64,000 bases of DNA, taken from Heliopora coerulea. Taxonomy: Eukaryota; Cnidaria; Anthozoa; Scleralcyonacea; Helioporidae. Under the pieces are notes generated by a model, which did not search any database, had not been told where the DNA came from, and saw only the letters and a list, made by a program, of their open reading frames with translations. The stretch covers positions 1 to 64,000 of the forward strand of contig JASJOG010000528.1 of assembly GCA_030142905.1 (NCBI GenBank). Direction: 5' to 3'. This document shows positions 63,082-64,000 of this stretch, piece by piece. The position numbers were made by a program, and so were the translations under genes. Position 1 is the first letter of the stretch; every line of letters starts with the position of its first letter.

Positions 63082-63635
63082 CAGTTGTTCTATGGTTGTA
63101 GTTCGTTTTTGAAAAACAACGACATGCATGGAAGAGTTAAAGGAGTTTTGTAGAACTGCTGGATTTTTCCTTTAGCCCTTAGTAGTTAGTGTTTTGAAAC
63201 AAAACTATTTCATGTGTATTCAAATATGCCTTAAACCTAATCGTTCAGAGGATGTTGGTGTTTACTTGGTGTTCACTTGGCCTTAAGGCGTCCAGTGAAA
63301 TGGATATTTGAGAGATTTTGATATTTAATCCGGATATTAATATTGAAGGAAGTAGAGTACTAAAAAGGCAGTGTAAATCGATGTGTAAAAAGTATAATAA
63401 AAGTTGATGAACTATTGAGAATAAAATGAGAAAAACCCTAAGTTTAACGTATGGTAAAATGAAAACGAGGCCAGGTCTTTATATCAAGAAAAGTCGTGGA
63501 ACCTGTAAAAGCTGATCGAATGCAACACCAAATAACCAAGTAATTAATGAGGTGCAAATGCTTACTGACCATTTGCGATTTAAAACTTCGATGAGCAAAC
63601 AGGTAGGAATATAGAACTGACAGTCCACCCTGAGG

Positions 63636-64000
63636 AATAAAAAAAAAAAAAAAATAAATAAATAAACTTTATTGTATTTAAAATTAAACTAAATTATTTA
63701 AAATTAAAATAAACGGAAAAAAATGAAGGGGACAAGGCGCAGAATCTGATGTCTCTCTACTCGCTTGCCCGACCAAAACAGGTTATCGTGATACAAACGC
63801 AGCAAATTTTAAGAGATTAAATAAAAAAAACAGCGTTTGTCAAATCCATGGGATGATTGGTTTGAAATTTGTCAATACGAGCCTTTTCTTGTCTCTTGTG
63901 GCAATCAGTATCGCTGGAAATAGGTGCAAGTCACGAACAAAACTGACATAAATCACACAATATCTGTACTCATGCGAGATACTGCACCGAAACAGTTATC
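63636..64000 (-). mobile_element. Possible LINE 3' end, minus strand
   Basis: The complement gives acaataaagtttatttatt followed by T-rich DNA, with a polyadenylation-like AATAAA and a preceding frame ending NLFWSGKRVERHQILR. The pattern is that of a LINE tail. It is cut by the window edge and unassigned. Confidence 0.35.

Larger units (their letters stand above)
61097..64000 (+). other. Intron or 3' flank, no exon recognised
   Basis: Holds the 1.5-kb inverted-repeat element and an A-rich LINE-like tail. I found no further EGF exon and no in-frame terminal exon. Confidence 0.5.

Overview
The window looks like AT-rich nuclear DNA from an invertebrate animal. It has short exons in long introns, GT-AG splice sites, microsatellites, tRNA-derived SINE-like units, a Penelope-like element with a GIY-YIG domain, and LINE, PIF/Harbinger-like and hAT-like fragments. 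Together with a secreted EGF-repeat gene this fits a marine invertebrate, and a cnidarian such as a coral or anemone is my best guess. The species cannot be fixed from the sequence alone. No bacterial genes, operons, rRNA, true tRNA genes or CRISPR arrays are present.

Layout. 1-15.2 kb: no gene I can support. It holds foldback elements, a degenerate telomere-like block (8146-8352) flanked by inverted minisatellite sequence, simple repeats, and a broken Penelope-like element next to a large inverted repeat carrying tRNA-like modules (13.1-14.4 kb). 15.2-61.1 kb: one very large plus-strand gene, open at its 3' end. Exon 1 gives a signal peptide. Exons 2-3 give about 260 residues resembling a YWTD/LDLR-class-B beta-propeller. 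After that come 46 open calcium-binding-type EGF modules, each on its own exon of 111-120 bp and almost all phase 1 at both ends. The frame stays open from the ATG at 15234 through all of them, about 2,080 residues in the window. 61.1-64.0 kb: an intron or flank with a 1.5-kb terminal-inverted-repeat element and a LINE-like tail.

The main feature is how the EGF array has grown. The first six modules differ from one another and sit in long introns. From module 7 on, the exons become nearly identical, including at silent sites. Between 40067 and 55061 a unit of about 5 kb (seven open and three dead EGF exons) is present three times in tandem with very few differences. At least twelve fossil EGF exons (stops, frameshifts, lost splice sites) lie among the live ones. 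Because the exons are symmetric phase 1-1, skipping or duplicating one does not disturb the frame, so the array can grow, shrink and carry dead modules.

The predicted product is a secreted or cell-surface rod: a propeller head on a long EGF stalk that is unusually rich in N-glycosylation sequons (typically three to four per module). I do not recognise a named orthologue, and the function (adhesion, matrix, recognition) is inference.
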